The notes beneath the pieces were generated by a model. It did no database searches, was not told the origin of the DNA, and saw only the letters and a program-made list of their open reading frames with translations. The translations under genes and the position numbers were made by a program. From DASSKP01 sp035695045 (GTDB lineage: Bacteria > Actinomycetota > Actinomycetes > JAFAQI01), in NCBI GenBank assembly GCA_035695045.1, contig DASSEX010000085.1:38088-102087 (forward strand): a stretch of 64,000 bases of DNA, in the 5' to 3' direction. This document shows positions 1 through 9,116 of this stretch, one piece after another. Every line of letters begins with the position of its first letter. The first letter of the stretch is position 1.

Positions 1-716
1 AACCGATCCTCGTCGCGACCGACGTCGCGAAGATCTACCGCACCGGTGAAGTGGCGGTCCAGGCCCTCAAGAGTCTGACGCTGACCGTCGAGCCGGGCGA
101 GCTCGTCGCTGTGATGGGGCCGAGCGGCTCCGGCAAGACGACGTTGCTCAACTGCCTGTCCGGACTCGACGACATCGACTCCGGTCACGTCGTCGTCCAG
201 GGAAGAGACCTGTTCGCGATGAGGGACGGGGACCGCACCGAGCACCGCGCGAAGACGATGGGTTTCATCTTTCAGGCGTTCAACCTGATCCCGGTCTTCA
301 GTGCGGCCGAGAACGTGGAGCTACCACTGCTGCTCGTCGGCACGTCGCCGGCCGCGGCGCGCGAGCGGGCGGTCGCGATGCTCGAGCGGGTCGGTCTGGG
401 TCATCGGGTCAACCACCGCCCCGCCGAGATGTCGGGCGGCGAACAGCAGCGCGTCACGATCGCGCGCGCTCTCGTCGGCCGTCCGGCGATCGTGTGGGCG
501 GACGAACCGACCGGCAACCTGGACTCGACCATGGCCACCGAGATCATGGATCTCCTCTGTGAGCTGAACGCCCGTGACCGGCAGACGATCGTCCTCGTCA
601 CCCACGACTCCGCGATCGGCGAGCGAGCCGGTCGGATAATCCGGATGCGCGACGGCATGTTGGTCGACGACAGCCCACGACACGCACCGCCTGCACCCGC
701 GCTGCTCACGAGGTGA
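1..716 (+). CDS. ABC transporter ATP-binding protein, MacB/LolD type (5' end outside window)
   Basis: This is the nucleotide-binding subunit of an exporter or lipoprotein/peptide extrusion system that works with the FtsX-type permease next to it. In-frame coding continues from base 3 through the first possible GTG at 51 (the upstream codons read as a normal beta-strand lead-in, ATDVAKIYRTGEVAVQAL), so the true start lies before the window. Visible motifs are Walker A GPSGSGKTT (about nt 117-143), the ABC signature SGGEQQR (about 432-452), Walker B IVWADEPTG (about 489-515) and the H-loop THD (about 600). The stop is directly followed by the permease start, so the two are surely one operon. 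The substrate cannot be read from sequence. Confidence 0.93.
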   Translation, partial: PILVATDVAKIYRTGEVAVQALKSLTLTVEPGELVAVMGPSGSGKTTLLNCLSGLDDIDSGHVVVQGRDLFAMRDGDRTEHRAKTMGFIFQAFNLIPVFSAAENVELPLLLVGTSPAAARERAVAMLERVGLGHRVNHRPAEMSGGEQQRVTIARALVGRPAIVWADEPTGNLDSTMATEIMDLLCELNARDRQTIVLVTHDSAIGERAGRIIRMRDGMLVDDSPRHAPPAPALLTR

Positions 717-3638
717 GTGATGTATCCCGAGCTGACCGCGCCGCTCGCCGGGATTCTTCTGGTCGGGCTGGCGCTTCTTGCGTGGCCGGCGCTGCGCTGG
801 CCGGTCGTGCGCCGCCTCGCCGTCCGTCAGGTCGCGCGGCGTCGTACCGAAGGCCTGCTGGTCATGGCCGGTGCGAGCCTCGGCGCGGCGATCATCGTCG
901 GGTCGCTGGTCGTCGGTGACACGCTCGGTTTCTCGGTCCGCCAGGTGGCCTACCGCACTCTCGGCAACGTCGACGAGCGAGTGGTCAGCACCGATGCGGA
1001 TGCCGGAGGCATCGTCGCCGATCGCCTTCTGCAGCTGACGCGTTCACCCGACGTCGACGGCGTGCTTTCCGCTCGGGTCCAGCAGGTCGCGGCGACGGGC
1101 GGCACCGGTGCGGGCGTCATCGCTGAACCACGCGTGCTGGCCTGGGACATGGACTTCGCGGCCGGTCGTGCGTTCGGTGCGGCAGCCGCTCCATCAGGTC
1201 TGGTGGGGCCCGCTCCCGGACCGGACCAGGTGGTGGTGAACGCGCCGCTCGCCGATGCGCTGGCACTGCACGCGGGGTCGACGGTCACGGTCTACGTCTC
1301 CGGTGCACCGCATCAGTTCCGCGTGGTCCGCGTCCTTCCGGAACGTGGGCTGGCCGGCACCGGGTTCGGCGCGGCTCAGAACCGCAACCTCTTCCTGCCA
1401 CCCGGGACGCTGGTGCCTGCGGAGGGCGTGAATGACGGGACCCGGTGGATCACCTTCGTGAGCAACCGGGGCGGCGTGCAGTCCGGCGACGAGCTGACAG
1501 CTCGCGTGAGCCGGCAGATCCGCGCGGCGCTCGGCGTGGTCGGTTCACGCACGCTGGTCGAGACGCCGAAGCACGAGGTGCTCCAGTCCGCCAAGAAGAC
1601 GGGTGACAGCCTCGGCGCGCTGTTCCTCATGATCGGCAGCTTCAGCATCATCGCGGGCGCGCTGCTTTTGATGAACATCTTCGTGATGCTCGGTGAGGAG
1701 CGGAAGTCGCAGCTCGGAATGTTGCGCGCGGCCGGGCTCAAACGCAGCCATCTTGTCGCCGCATTCTCCCTGGAGGGCGCGGTCTACGCGATCGCCGCGG
1801 CTGTCGTCGGCATCGGTCTGGGCATCGCGCTCGGCAGAGGCGTCGCCTACATCGCCGCGCGCATCTTCGGCACCTGGTCTGCGGACGGCTCCGGGCTCGC
1901 TGTCACGTTCTCCGTCTCCAGGACGAGCATCGTCAACGGTGCCGCGCTCGGGCTGGTCATCGCTCTGGTGACGATTGCTGCGACCAGTGTGCGCATCAGC
2001 CGCTTCAACATCATCGCCGCGATCCGCGACCTTCCGGCGGCGGGTGCGCCTCGCTCCAGCCGGCGGACGCTGGTGGCGAGCACAACCTTCGGCGTGTTCT
2101 TCGCCGTGCTGTCGGTGCCGGCCGTCGCGTCGAGCAACCCGATCGGCACGTTCCTGTTTCCTGCGCTTTCTGTCCTATGCGCCGCTCCGATGCTGTCGAG
2201 GTCGATCGGCCGTCGATGGGCCTACTCCGCTCTCTCCGTTGCGGTGCTCGCCTGGACCCTGCTGGTCAACGTCGTGCGCCCCGGCGTCTACGACACGCCG
2301 TCGATGGCCCTGTATGTGGTGATGGGCACGCTGCTCGCGCTGTCCGCGGTCCTCGTCGTCAGTGAGAACCAGACCGTCCTGCTCCGGCCGGTACGCCGGT
2401 TGCTCGGGCGTTCGACCGAGGGAGCACTGTCCGCCCGGCTGGCCGTTGCCTATCCGATCGCGAAACGCTTCCGCACGGGCGCGACGCTCGTGATGTACAC
2501 GCTGGTCTTCCTGGTCCTCGTCCTCATCACCCAGATCGGTGGCGTGCTGGCGCACAGCGTCGACTACCAGGTGGCGAGCTCGACGTCGGGCTACGACGTG
2601 CGCCTGGACTTCAGGCCGGGTGCGCAGATGCTCGCCTCGTTGCGCTCGGGCCCGCTCGCTGCTCAGATCACGCAGGTGACCGGCTTGACATCCGCGTCCG
2701 CGCAGGCGCTCGATCCCGGGCATCGGACCACGGACCCGGTCGAGACGCTGGCCGTCGGCGTACCTGCGGGCTCGGTGTCCCGCATGCAGTTCCAGGACCG
2801 GTTGGCAGGGTTGACGACGGACGCGCAGGTCTGGCGAGCGCTCGCCCGTGATCCCGGGTACGTCGTCCTCGACGCCTTCTTCGGCGCGACGGGTGGGCCA
2901 CCCGGCCAGTGGTACGCCCCGGGCGACAAGTTCGTCCTCGTCGACCCGCTCTCGGGGCGTCAGGAGACGAAGACGATCGTCGGCATCCTGCGCAACTCGA
3001 CGGTCTTCTACTCACCTGTGACGCCGACGGCGTTCCCCGTCGTGATGAACGATGCCGCGGTTCGAGCCTTCTTCCGCGGTCGAGCACTGGTGGACTCCGC
3101 CCTGGTGCGCGCCGCGCCGGGCGTCGCTCCTGCACAGCTGTCCGCGCGTCTCCAGGGCAGCTACCTGGCGGCGAGTCTCGTGGCCACCCCGGTGGCGGCC
3201 ACGATCCGACGGATGTTCGACGGCAACGTCGCCTTCTTCCGGCTCATGGACGGGTTCCTCGCTCTCGGTCTGCTGATCGGCATCTGCGGGCTGGGTGTGG
3301 TGATGGTGCGGGCGGTGCGCGAGCGGCGACGGACGATCGGGGTCCTGCGTGCGCTGGGCTTCCGGGCGGGAACCGTGCAGCGGTCGTTCCTGATCGAGAG
3401 CGGTTTCGTCGCCTTCGAAGGCGTCGTCCTCGGTGGTGTGCTCGGCGTCGTGACGACCTGGCTCATGTATCAGAAGAGCGCGATGTTCGCCGATCTCCAG
3501 ACCGGCTTCCCGGTGTTGTGGGGGACGGTCAGCGTGCTGGCTCTCGTGACGGTCGTGATGTCACTGCTCGCGACGGCGGCGCCGGCTCGACGGGCGGCGC
3601 ACATTCTTCCGGCGCTGGCCACCCGGGTGTCCGACTGA
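717..3638 (+). CDS. FtsX/MacB-type ABC transporter permease
   Basis: This is a large permease of 973 residues (972 if the ATG at 720 is used) that pairs with the preceding ATPase. Two FtsX-like membrane blocks are visible, around residues 300-430 and 840-960, each with three to four hydrophobic helices; a hydrophobic central block (about 470-620) and two large extracytoplasmic loops make this a LolCE/MacB-like double-FtsX protein as is common in actinobacteria. The GTG at 717 follows the ATPase stop without a gap. It converges on the next gene with only 7 bases between stop codons. The family moves lipids, peptides, antibiotics or lipoproteins; the specific cargo here is unknown. Confidence 0.92.
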   Translation: MMYPELTAPLAGILLVGLALLAWPALRWPVVRRLAVRQVARRRTEGLLVMAGASLGAAIIVGSLVVGDTLGFSVRQVAYRTLGNVDERVVSTDADAGGIVADRLLQLTRSPDVDGVLSARVQQVAATGGTGAGVIAEPRVLAWDMDFAAGRAFGAAAAPSGLVGPAPGPDQVVVNAPLADALALHAGSTVTVYVSGAPHQFRVVRVLPERGLAGTGFGAAQNRNLFLPPGTLVPAEGVNDGTRWITFVSNRGGVQSGDELTARVSRQIRAALGVVGSRTLVETPKHEVLQSAKKTGDSLGALFLMIGSFSIIAGALLLMNIFVMLGEERKSQLGMLRAAGLKRSHLVAAFSLEGAVYAIAAAVVGIGLGIALGRGVAYIAARIFGTWSADGSGLAVTFSVSRTSIVNGAALGLVIALVTIAATSVRISRFNIIAAIRDLPAAGAPRSSRRTLVASTTFGVFFAVLSVPAVASSNPIGTFLFPALSVLCAAPMLSRSIGRRWAYSALSVAVLAWTLLVNVVRPGVYDTPSMALYVVMGTLLALSAVLVVSENQTVLLRPVRRLLGRSTEGALSARLAVAYPIAKRFRTGATLVMYTLVFLVLVLITQIGGVLAHSVDYQVASSTSGYDVRLDFRPGAQMLASLRSGPLAAQITQVTGLTSASAQALDPGHRTTDPVETLAVGVPAGSVSRMQFQDRLAGLTTDAQVWRALARDPGYVVLDAFFGATGGPPGQWYAPGDKFVLVDPLSGRQETKTIVGILRNSTVFYSPVTPTAFPVVMNDAAVRAFFRGRALVDSALVRAAPGVAPAQLSARLQGSYLAASLVATPVAATIRRMFDGNVAFFRLMDGFLALGLLIGICGLGVVMVRAVRERRRTIGVLRALGFRAGTVQRSFLIESGFVAFEGVVLGGVLGVVTTWLMYQKSAMFADLQTGFPVLWGTVSVLALVTVVMSLLATAAPARRAAHILPALATRVSD

Positions 3639-3645
3639 TCGACCG

Positions 3646-4449
3646 TCAGGCGAGGTCGCGGCGACCGACCCTGCGCGCAGCGAGTCCGAAGAGCAGTGTG
3701 CCGGCGGCGAGCAGCGCGGCCTCGTTGCCCCACTGCAGCCGTTGCGCCGCGTCGATCGGTGCGTAGTAGCCGAACGGGTTGATCCAGCGCACGAACGACA
3801 ACGGCGACCACAGCAGCCCGACGAGGTTGACGACGTAGGAGCCGGCCGTCACTCCGACGGTCGCGCCGAAAGCCGCACCCCGGCTGCGCGCGTGGGCCGA
3901 CGCCGCGAAGGCGACGCCGGCGACGAAGAACGCCAGCGAGATGAACTGCACGGAGGCGCGAAGCGGCACGGCCGCCGAGACCTGCGACAGGTCCGAGGAC
4001 AGCTGCATGCCGATCAGCGCACCGACCAGAGCCACTGTGATGACCCCGAGCTCTGCCAGGGCCCATTCGGCAATCCGCGCGCCGAGGACCTGGGTCGGCC
4101 GGACGGGCGCGGTGAAGATGAGCTCGGAACGGCCGGTCTCGACGTCGGTCGCGATCGCGGCGACACCGCTGGTGATCGCCACGCTCAGCGCGAGCACGAG
4201 GAAGAGCGGATGACCGAACCCGAACGCGAGGAAGTGCGGAGGCGTGAACACGTCGCCCGTCGACGAACCCGAGAAGGCCGAGAAGAGCTTCGGCGTCCTG
4301 CCTGCACCGAACGTGTTGGCGAACCCTGCCGCCCCGCCGTACGCGCTGTAGGTGCCGGACAGGGCGATCAACAGCACGAAACAGCCGCCGGCGAGCGCAG
4401 CAAGGCTTCGCCACCGGTTGCGGAGGTCGGCGCGGATCAGTGCCCTCAT
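3646..4449 (-). CDS. ABC-2 family transporter permease
   Basis: This 267-residue integral membrane protein has about six hydrophobic segments and a cytoplasmic loop around residues 95-115 (ATDVETGRSELIFTAPVRPT) typical of ABC-2 type permeases. The ATG at 4449 overlaps the TGA of the upstream ATPase by four bases (ATGA), indicating translational coupling. With the ATPase it forms a two-gene exporter that could handle drugs, polysaccharide or peptide. It is convergent with the MacB-like operon and does not appear to share subunits with it. No substrate-specific feature is visible. Confidence 0.88.
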   Translation of the reverse strand: MRALIRADLRNRWRSLAALAGGCFVLLIALSGTYSAYGGAAGFANTFGAGRTPKLFSAFSGSSTGDVFTPPHFLAFGFGHPLFLVLALSVAITSGVAAIATDVETGRSELIFTAPVRPTQVLGARIAEWALAELGVITVALVGALIGMQLSSDLSQVSAAVPLRASVQFISLAFFVAGVAFAASAHARSRGAAFGATVGVTAGSYVVNLVGLLWSPLSFVRWINPFGYYAPIDAAQRLQWGNEAALLAAGTLLFGLAARRVGRRDLA

Positions 4450-5414
4450 GACGACGGTGCTCCGCTGTAGAGCGCGAGTACGACGTCCTCGAGAGATGCG
4501 GGCACGACGGTGACGTCGACGACGTCTGGGTCTGTCAGCAGGTCGCGCAGCACCCCGGCCCGGTCGGCGGCGAGCCGACCGATCACCGTCGTGCCCTCTG
4601 TCCGAACCTCGGACAGTCCGCTCGGCAGCCGCTCCGGCGGCGAGGCGTAGGTCAGTGTCACGACCCGGGGTGCGTCCTCGCGCAGCTCGTCGACGGTGGC
4701 CTCCTTCAGCAGCGCGCCGTCCCGGACGAGCAGGACGGAGTCACAGACTGCCTCGACCTCTGCCAGAACGTGCGAGGACAGCAGGACCGTGGCGCCCTCC
4801 GCTGCCATCTCCCGAACGAGGCGGCAGAACGAGCGGTGGGCGATCGGATCCAGCCGGTTGGCGGGCTCGTCGAGGACCACGAGCGCCGGGCTGTGCTGAA
4901 CCGCCGCGACGATGGCCAGCTTCTGACGCATGCCGGAGCTGTAACCACCCACGCGCCGGCCGAGATCCGACTCGTCGAGGTCGAGGGCCTGCAAGGCCCG
5001 CTGCCGCATGCCGGCAGCAGCGTCACCGCGCAGTCGCAGGAGCAGATCGAGGTTGTCCCGGCCGGACAGGTTCGGCAGGAAGGACGGATCCGCGGGCATG
5101 TAACCCAGCGGTCGTCGCGCCCGTGGATCCCGGGCGTCGACCCCGAACAGCCGTACGTCGCCGGTCGTCGGGCGGAGCAGACCGCCGACCATGCGCAGCG
5201 TCGTCGACTTGCCCGCGCCGTTCGGGCCCAGGAAGCCGGTGATCGTTCCGCGTCGCAGCGAGAACGTCAGGTCCGCAACCGCAGTCAGTTCGCCGAAGCG
5301 TTTGGTGACGTGCGCCACGTCGATCGGGGCATCCGCCCGGTCGGCCGTCGTGTCCACAAAGGAGAGGTTGCCATCGCTGTCGCCTGCTTCGAGGACTTTC
5401 GGCTCTGTCGGCAT
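4446..5414 (-). CDS. ABC-2 exporter ATP-binding protein
   Basis: This 322-residue ATPase has Walker A GPNGAGKSTT, signature YSSGMRQKL, and Walker B LVVLDEPANRLDP, in which the usual EPTNGLDP is altered to EPANRLDP. A C-terminal region of about 85 residues resembles the DUF4162-type regulatory tail of drug and antibiotic exporters. An upstream in-frame extension to 5633 exists, but it would overlap the divergent nitroreductase gene and has no ABC-like sequence, so the ATG at 5414 is chosen. It is coupled to the downstream permease by an ATGA overlap and shares a 68-base divergent promoter region with the Acg-like gene. Confidence 0.9.
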   Translation of the reverse strand: MPTEPKVLEAGDSDGNLSFVDTTADRADAPIDVAHVTKRFGELTAVADLTFSLRRGTITGFLGPNGAGKSTTLRMVGGLLRPTTGDVRLFGVDARDPRARRPLGYMPADPSFLPNLSGRDNLDLLLRLRGDAAAGMRQRALQALDLDESDLGRRVGGYSSGMRQKLAIVAAVQHSPALVVLDEPANRLDPIAHRSFCRLVREMAAEGATVLLSSHVLAEVEAVCDSVLLVRDGALLKEATVDELREDAPRVVTLTYASPPERLPSGLSEVRTEGTTVIGRLAADRAGVLRDLLTDPDVVDVTVVPASLEDVVLALYSGAPSS

Positions 5415-5482
5415 GGCCGGACGGCGCGCACGCTTGAGACATGGCGGAGGTCGTTCTCGCCCGATCATGAGGAGGGACTGCC

Positions 5483-6475
5483 ATGACGCCCGGCAAGTTC
5501 GCCATCCCTCTGTCGACCCAGGACGCGAAGTGGGCGGTTGGTCAGGCCTGCTTGGCGCCGTCGGTGCACAACACTCAGCCGTGGCACTTCCGCTGGGACG
5601 GCTCGACGTACGAGCTCTATGCGGACACCTCACGCGGATTGACCGAGAGCGACCCCGACGGTCGCGAGCTCGTCCTCAGCTGCGGCGCCGCGTTGTTCAA
5701 CCTGCGCATCGCCCTGCGCAAGCTCGGCTACGACGCGAGCGTCGACGTGCTGCCGGACAGCAGCAACCCGAGGCTGCTCGCGCGGGTGTCCGTCGCGGAG
5801 TCGACACCGGCAGACCCGGCTGAGCGCCGAACCTTCGCGGCCATGTCTCGCCGGCACACCCACAGGGGAGCATTCGACGACACGGTGCTGACGCCGAAGA
5901 TCGCGGTGTTCATGCAACGCGCCGCAGAGGACGAGGGCGCCGAGCTCATCTTCGTCGCGGACCCGGGGCAGCGACGTCGCGTGCTGTCGCTGGCGCGGGC
6001 GGCCGAACGCACGGTCGCCAACGACCCGGACGTGCAGGCGGAGCTCGCCGAGTGGACCCCGCCGCCGAACAGCCGCCGCAAGGACGGCGTGCCGGTGACG
6101 GCGTACGCAGCGGAACCGCTGGTCGGCGTCGACGACCTGGCGCCGCGCGACTTCGACGCAGGCCGTGGCTACGGCGTCGCCGAGACGACCGTGAACACCC
6201 CCGGACTCGTCGCCGTCCTGGTGACGGAGACCGACCTCATGCACGACTGGGTGACTGCCGGCCAGGCGCTCGAGCGCGTGCTCATCTGCGCAGCGGAGCA
6301 TGACGTCTACGCCACCCTGCACTCGCAGATCACCGAAGTTCCCAACCTGAGAAGTGAGCTCCGGCGTGAGCTCTGCGTCTCGGGCCACCCGCAGATCCTG
6401 CTCCGGTTCGGCTACGCGGAAGACGGTCACCACACTCCGCGACGGCCGGTAGAGGACGTGCTGGAGCTTCCATGA
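5483..6475 (+). CDS. Acg-family FMN-binding nitroreductase-like protein
   Basis: This 330-residue protein resembles the Acg (Rv2032) family of nitroreductase-fold proteins: APSVHNTQPW near residue 29, then RELVLSCGAALFNLRIALR near residue 72, and SRRHTHRGAF near residue 127. Acg proteins bind FMN tightly, are thought to sequester flavin, and belong to the hypoxia (DosR) regulon in mycobacteria. A strong Shine-Dalgarno (GAGGAGGG) sits just upstream of the ATG at 5483. The following genes (DUF5709, UspA, CBS) are companions of acg in dormancy regulons, which supports a hypoxia or stress role. Specific enzymatic activity cannot be inferred. Confidence 0.88.
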   Translation: MTPGKFAIPLSTQDAKWAVGQACLAPSVHNTQPWHFRWDGSTYELYADTSRGLTESDPDGRELVLSCGAALFNLRIALRKLGYDASVDVLPDSSNPRLLARVSVAESTPADPAERRTFAAMSRRHTHRGAFDDTVLTPKIAVFMQRAAEDEGAELIFVADPGQRRRVLSLARAAERTVANDPDVQAELAEWTPPPNSRRKDGVPVTAYAAEPLVGVDDLAPRDFDAGRGYGVAETTVNTPGLVAVLVTETDLMHDWVTAGQALERVLICAAEHDVYATLHSQITEVPNLRSELRRELCVSGHPQILLRFGYAEDGHHTPRRPVEDVLELP

Positions 6476-6491
6476 CCCGGGGACGCGAGAC

Positions 6492-6505
6492 GGGACTTTC
6501 GCCCC
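6492..6505. promoter_or_regulatory. Candidate DosR/DevR-like box
   Basis: GGGACTTTCGCCCC matches 12 of 14 positions of the mycobacterial DosR core GGGACTWWAGTCCC. It lies 50 bases before the start of the DUF5709 gene and upstream of the UspA and CBS genes, all typical targets. No DosR or DosS gene is in the window, so this is a motif-based guess. Confidence 0.4.
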
Positions 6506-6555
6506 TGCCGCGGCGGAGAGGGCGACGAAAGGCTCGTGGTGGGAGGTGGCAAGCG

Positions 6556-6864
6556 ATGAGCACTGACAGCTGGGACGTCGATCAGGCAGTGACAGTCGGC
6601 CCGTGGGACGAGGTGCTCGAAGGGCGCAGTGCCTCCACTCGGTACGGCGTCACCGAACGCGAAGAGGTCGCGGGCGAACCGCTCGACGTCGCCCTCGCGC
6701 AGGAAGAGCCCGACGTCGCTCCCTTCGTCGGCACCGACGACCAGTGGGTGTTGGTCGAAGAGGACGAGGGCGAGCGCACGTGGCACCCCGCGGATGACGG
6801 TCCGGAGACGGCTGCCCTCCACGTGGAGACGACCACGGGGTGGTCCGTCGAGGAGGAGTCATGA
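6556..6864 (+). CDS. DUF5709 domain protein
   Basis: This is a small acidic protein of 102 residues. The segment around residues 33-58 (RYGVTEREEVAGEPLDVALA, then QEEPDV) matches the conserved core of the actinobacterial DUF5709 family, whose function is unknown. A possible upstream start at 6472 would add a basic, unconserved tail and overlap the nitroreductase stop; the ATG at 6556 follows a good ribosome binding site (GGGAGGTGG) and is preferred. Its stop codon overlaps the start of the UspA gene (ATGA), so they are translated together. Context suggests a stress or dormancy role. Confidence 0.8.
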   Translation: MSTDSWDVDQAVTVGPWDEVLEGRSASTRYGVTEREEVAGEPLDVALAQEEPDVAPFVGTDDQWVLVEEDEGERTWHPADDGPETAALHVETTTGWSVEEES

Positions 6865-7277
6865 TCAGGTTCCAGCAGGAGATCGTCGTAGGGATCGATG
6901 GATCCGCGTCCAGCAAGGGCGCGTTGCGTTGGGCAGAGGAGTACGCGGATCAGACCGGCGGATCGCTGACACTGGTGACGGTGTGGCACTGGCCGACCTC
7001 CTACGGCGCTCCACTCGCCTACGAGGGATTCGACCCGCAGAAGGACGCGCGCACCATGGTCGAGGCGGCCAAGGCCGAGCTCAGCATCAACTCGAGCCGT
7101 GTGCGCACGCTGGTGGCGGAGGGCCATCCCGGCAAGGTTCTGACCGAGGCTGCGAGGGACGCCGCCGCCCTGGTCGTCGGCACCCGCGGGCACGGCGGTC
7201 TCGTCAGCATGGGACTCGGCTCGACGAGCACCTACTGCGTGCACCACGCGCACTGCCCGGTGGTCGTCGTGAGGTGA
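6861..7277 (+). CDS. Universal stress protein UspA family
   Basis: This 138-residue single-domain Usp begins with the typical strand IVVGIDGSASSKGALRWA and ends with the ATP-binding loop GTRGHGGLVSMGLGSTSTY followed by CPVVVVR, the G-x2-G-x9-G(S/T) type seen in ATP-binding Usps. A perfect AGGAGGAG ribosome binding site precedes the ATG at 6861, inside the end of the DUF5709 gene. ATP-binding Usps slow growth in hypoxia in mycobacteria (Rv2623). Cytoplasmic; probably co-transcribed with the flanking DUF5709 and CBS genes. Confidence 0.92.
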   Translation: MIRFQQEIVVGIDGSASSKGALRWAEEYADQTGGSLTLVTVWHWPTSYGAPLAYEGFDPQKDARTMVEAAKAELSINSSRVRTLVAEGHPGKVLTEAARDAAALVVGTRGHGGLVSMGLGSTSTYCVHHAHCPVVVVR

Positions 7278-7287
7278 GGGTGGACAG

Positions 7288-7725
7288 ATGACAACGACCG
7301 CGCAGCCGACCGTCGGGCACGACGCCCTGGCGGACATCCGGGTGCGCGACGTGATGACGCGCGACTTCCGCCGGCTGACGACCGAGGCCTCGTTGCTGGA
7401 GGCGTTCGGAGCGATGGTGCGGTCCGGCGTTCATCACATGCCGGTGATCCGCCCGAATGGGCGCTGCCTTGCGTTGCTGGACATGACCACTGTGGTGCGG
7501 CGAATCCCGGAAGATCTGGTCGCGCAGGGCGCGGCGCCCCTCGTGCTGCCGGGAGAGTCCAGTCCACTCTCCGTGCTCGCCGGAGAGCGGCTGACCCGCG
7601 CCGCAGCAGCCATGGACGACACCGGCACCGACGCCTGTTGCGTCGTGGATGATCACGGCCGGATGATCGGCCTGCTCACCGCGCGCGACGTCGTCGCAGC
7701 GGTCGGGCGGGCGGCAGCCGGTTGA
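7288..7725 (+). CDS. CBS-domain pair protein (Hrp1-like)
   Basis: This 145-residue protein consists almost entirely of two CBS domains: RVRDVMTRDFRRL at about residues 14-26 opens the first and AGERLTRAAAAMDDTGTDAC at about 97-116 the second, ending in GLLTARDVVAAVGRA. CBS pairs bind adenosine nucleotides and act as energy sensors. Stand-alone CBS proteins such as Hrp1 (Rv2626c) are DosR targets, matching the Acg and Usp neighbours. It starts 10 bases after the UspA stop and probably ends the operon. Confidence 0.88.
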   Translation: MTTTAQPTVGHDALADIRVRDVMTRDFRRLTTEASLLEAFGAMVRSGVHHMPVIRPNGRCLALLDMTTVVRRIPEDLVAQGAAPLVLPGESSPLSVLAGERLTRAAAAMDDTGTDACCVVDDHGRMIGLLTARDVVAAVGRAAAG

Positions 7726-7809
7726 TCCGAAACGTCCGAAAGGGCGTGTTCATCCGCGCAGAGCGGGAAGGCTCACCAGCGTTGATGCCGTCTCCCCACG
7801 GGGGCTTAC

Positions 7810-8706
7810 GTGAGCCAGACCAGCACGGATCTCCGCCCGCGCAGTGACCGGCGCTTCGCCGGCTCCTCCCAGGTGCCGGTGCGACCGATGGAGTTCGAGC
7901 GCTACGTCGCCGATCTGCCCAAGTACTTCGCCGCCGGCGGCGACATCGTGATGAGTCATGTGCTGACCGTGCTGTCGTCGACGTTTCCGGAGGGGGAGAA
8001 GTTCTTCGTGCGGTCGGTCGCCGCGGTCCGTGACGAGATCACCGATCCGAAGCTGCGGCAGGACATCGAAGGCTTCATCGGCCAGGAGGAGATGCACGGT
8101 CGTGAGCACCAGGTGCTCAACGACCGGCTGGCGGAGCACGGCTACCCGACGCGCGGCATCGACAGCTACGTCCGCGGGCTCTACTGGGTGCGCGAACGGA
8201 TCCAGACCAAGAAGGTCAACCTGGCGTTCACCGCCGCGCTCGAGCACTACACAGCCACGCTGGCCGAGCTGCTGCTGACCGACGAGGAGGCGCGGCAGGC
8301 CGTGGGCAAGCCGGGCGCACGCGACATCCTCACCTGGCACGCGCTCGAGGAGTCCGAGCACAAGGCAGTCGCCTACGACGTCTTCAAGGCCGTCGGTGGC
8401 GGCGAGTTCATGCGCATCTTCGTCATGGTCCTCACCGACCTGCTGTTCATCGGCGAGACCGGCATCATGCTCGTCATCTCGCTGCTCAAGGACCGGTACG
8501 TCTGGCGACACCCGGTGCAGGCGCTGCGCAGCTTCGCGCGTCTGCCGAAGTCACCGTTCATGTCGATGCGTGCACTCCGGATTCTGTCGGAGTACCACCG
8601 GCCGGGCTTCCACCCCAACGACCGTGACACGACCGAGCTCATCGCCGACTGGCGGCAGGCGCTGTTCGGTCGGGAGGGCCAGCTGAACGACGTCCTCGCG
8701 AGCTAG
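7810..8706 (+). CDS. PF10118-family metal-dependent hydrolase-like (putative diiron) protein
   Basis: This 298-residue protein belongs to the poorly characterised metal-dependent hydrolase family PF10118. It shows two E-x-x-H pairs, QEEMHGREH near residue 96 and LEESEHKAV near residue 180, plus an intervening acidic/His helix ALEHYTA near 142. This spacing is typical of ferritin-like four-helix diiron proteins, so I suspect an oxygen-dependent or diiron activity rather than classical hydrolysis. A hydrophobic segment (about 200-225) may contact membrane. The GTG start at 7810 gives the N-terminus conserved in shape; the gene stands alone, convergent with the DUF1801 gene. Confidence 0.78.
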   Translation: MSQTSTDLRPRSDRRFAGSSQVPVRPMEFERYVADLPKYFAAGGDIVMSHVLTVLSSTFPEGEKFFVRSVAAVRDEITDPKLRQDIEGFIGQEEMHGREHQVLNDRLAEHGYPTRGIDSYVRGLYWVRERIQTKKVNLAFTAALEHYTATLAELLLTDEEARQAVGKPGARDILTWHALEESEHKAVAYDVFKAVGGGEFMRIFVMVLTDLLFIGETGIMLVISLLKDRYVWRHPVQALRSFARLPKSPFMSMRALRILSEYHRPGFHPNDRDTTELIADWRQALFGREGQLNDVLAS

Positions 8707-8708
8707 CT

Positions 8709-9113
8709 CTAGCCGGCAGTGTTGACGTCGACCGCCGCGCGGATCAACGCCTTGAACGCCTTCGGGTCGAGCTCTTCACCTTCGCGGATGTCGATCGCCC
8801 GTCGCGTGCTGCCCTCGAGGCTTGCGTTGAACAGCTGCGCCGGATCGGGAAGAGATGCGCCCTTGGCGAACGTCAGCTTGACGACCGCCTTGTAACACTC
8901 GCCGGTGCAGATGAGCCCGTCGTGCGACCACGTGGGCACTCCCGGGTTGGTGGGCTTGACCCACTTGATCTCCTCGACGACCTCGGGGTCGGCCTGCCTG
9001 ATCAGGTCGCGCACCTTGCTCAACGTCTGTCCGCGCCAGTCGTCGAAGTCCGCGATGCGGCGGTCCACCGCTGCCGAGCCGTCCGCGGGGGCTGCTGTCT
9101 TCCTCGCCGGCAT
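8709..9113 (-). CDS. DUF1801 domain protein
   Basis: This 134-residue cytoplasmic protein has the DUF1801 (YdhG-like) pattern: WRGQTLSKVRDLIRQADPEV, then VEEIKWVKPTNPGVPTW, then CYKAVVKLTFAKGASLPDP, ending in a short KALIRAAVDVN helix. The fold resembles SufE/iron chaperones and hits in this family are often annotated as iron chaperones or simply unknown; I do not assign a function. It is separated by 3 bases from the upstream VOC gene on the same strand, so the two probably form an operon. Confidence 0.85.
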   Translation of the reverse strand: MPARKTAAPADGSAAVDRRIADFDDWRGQTLSKVRDLIRQADPEVVEEIKWVKPTNPGVPTWSHDGLICTGECYKAVVKLTFAKGASLPDPAQLFNASLEGSTRRAIDIREGEELDPKAFKALIRAAVDVNTAG

Positions 9114-9116
9114 CGC

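Noticed and set aside
8700..8709. GAGCTAGCTC palindrome at the end of the PF10118 gene
   Set aside because: A 10-bp palindrome over a stop codon is too short to claim a function.
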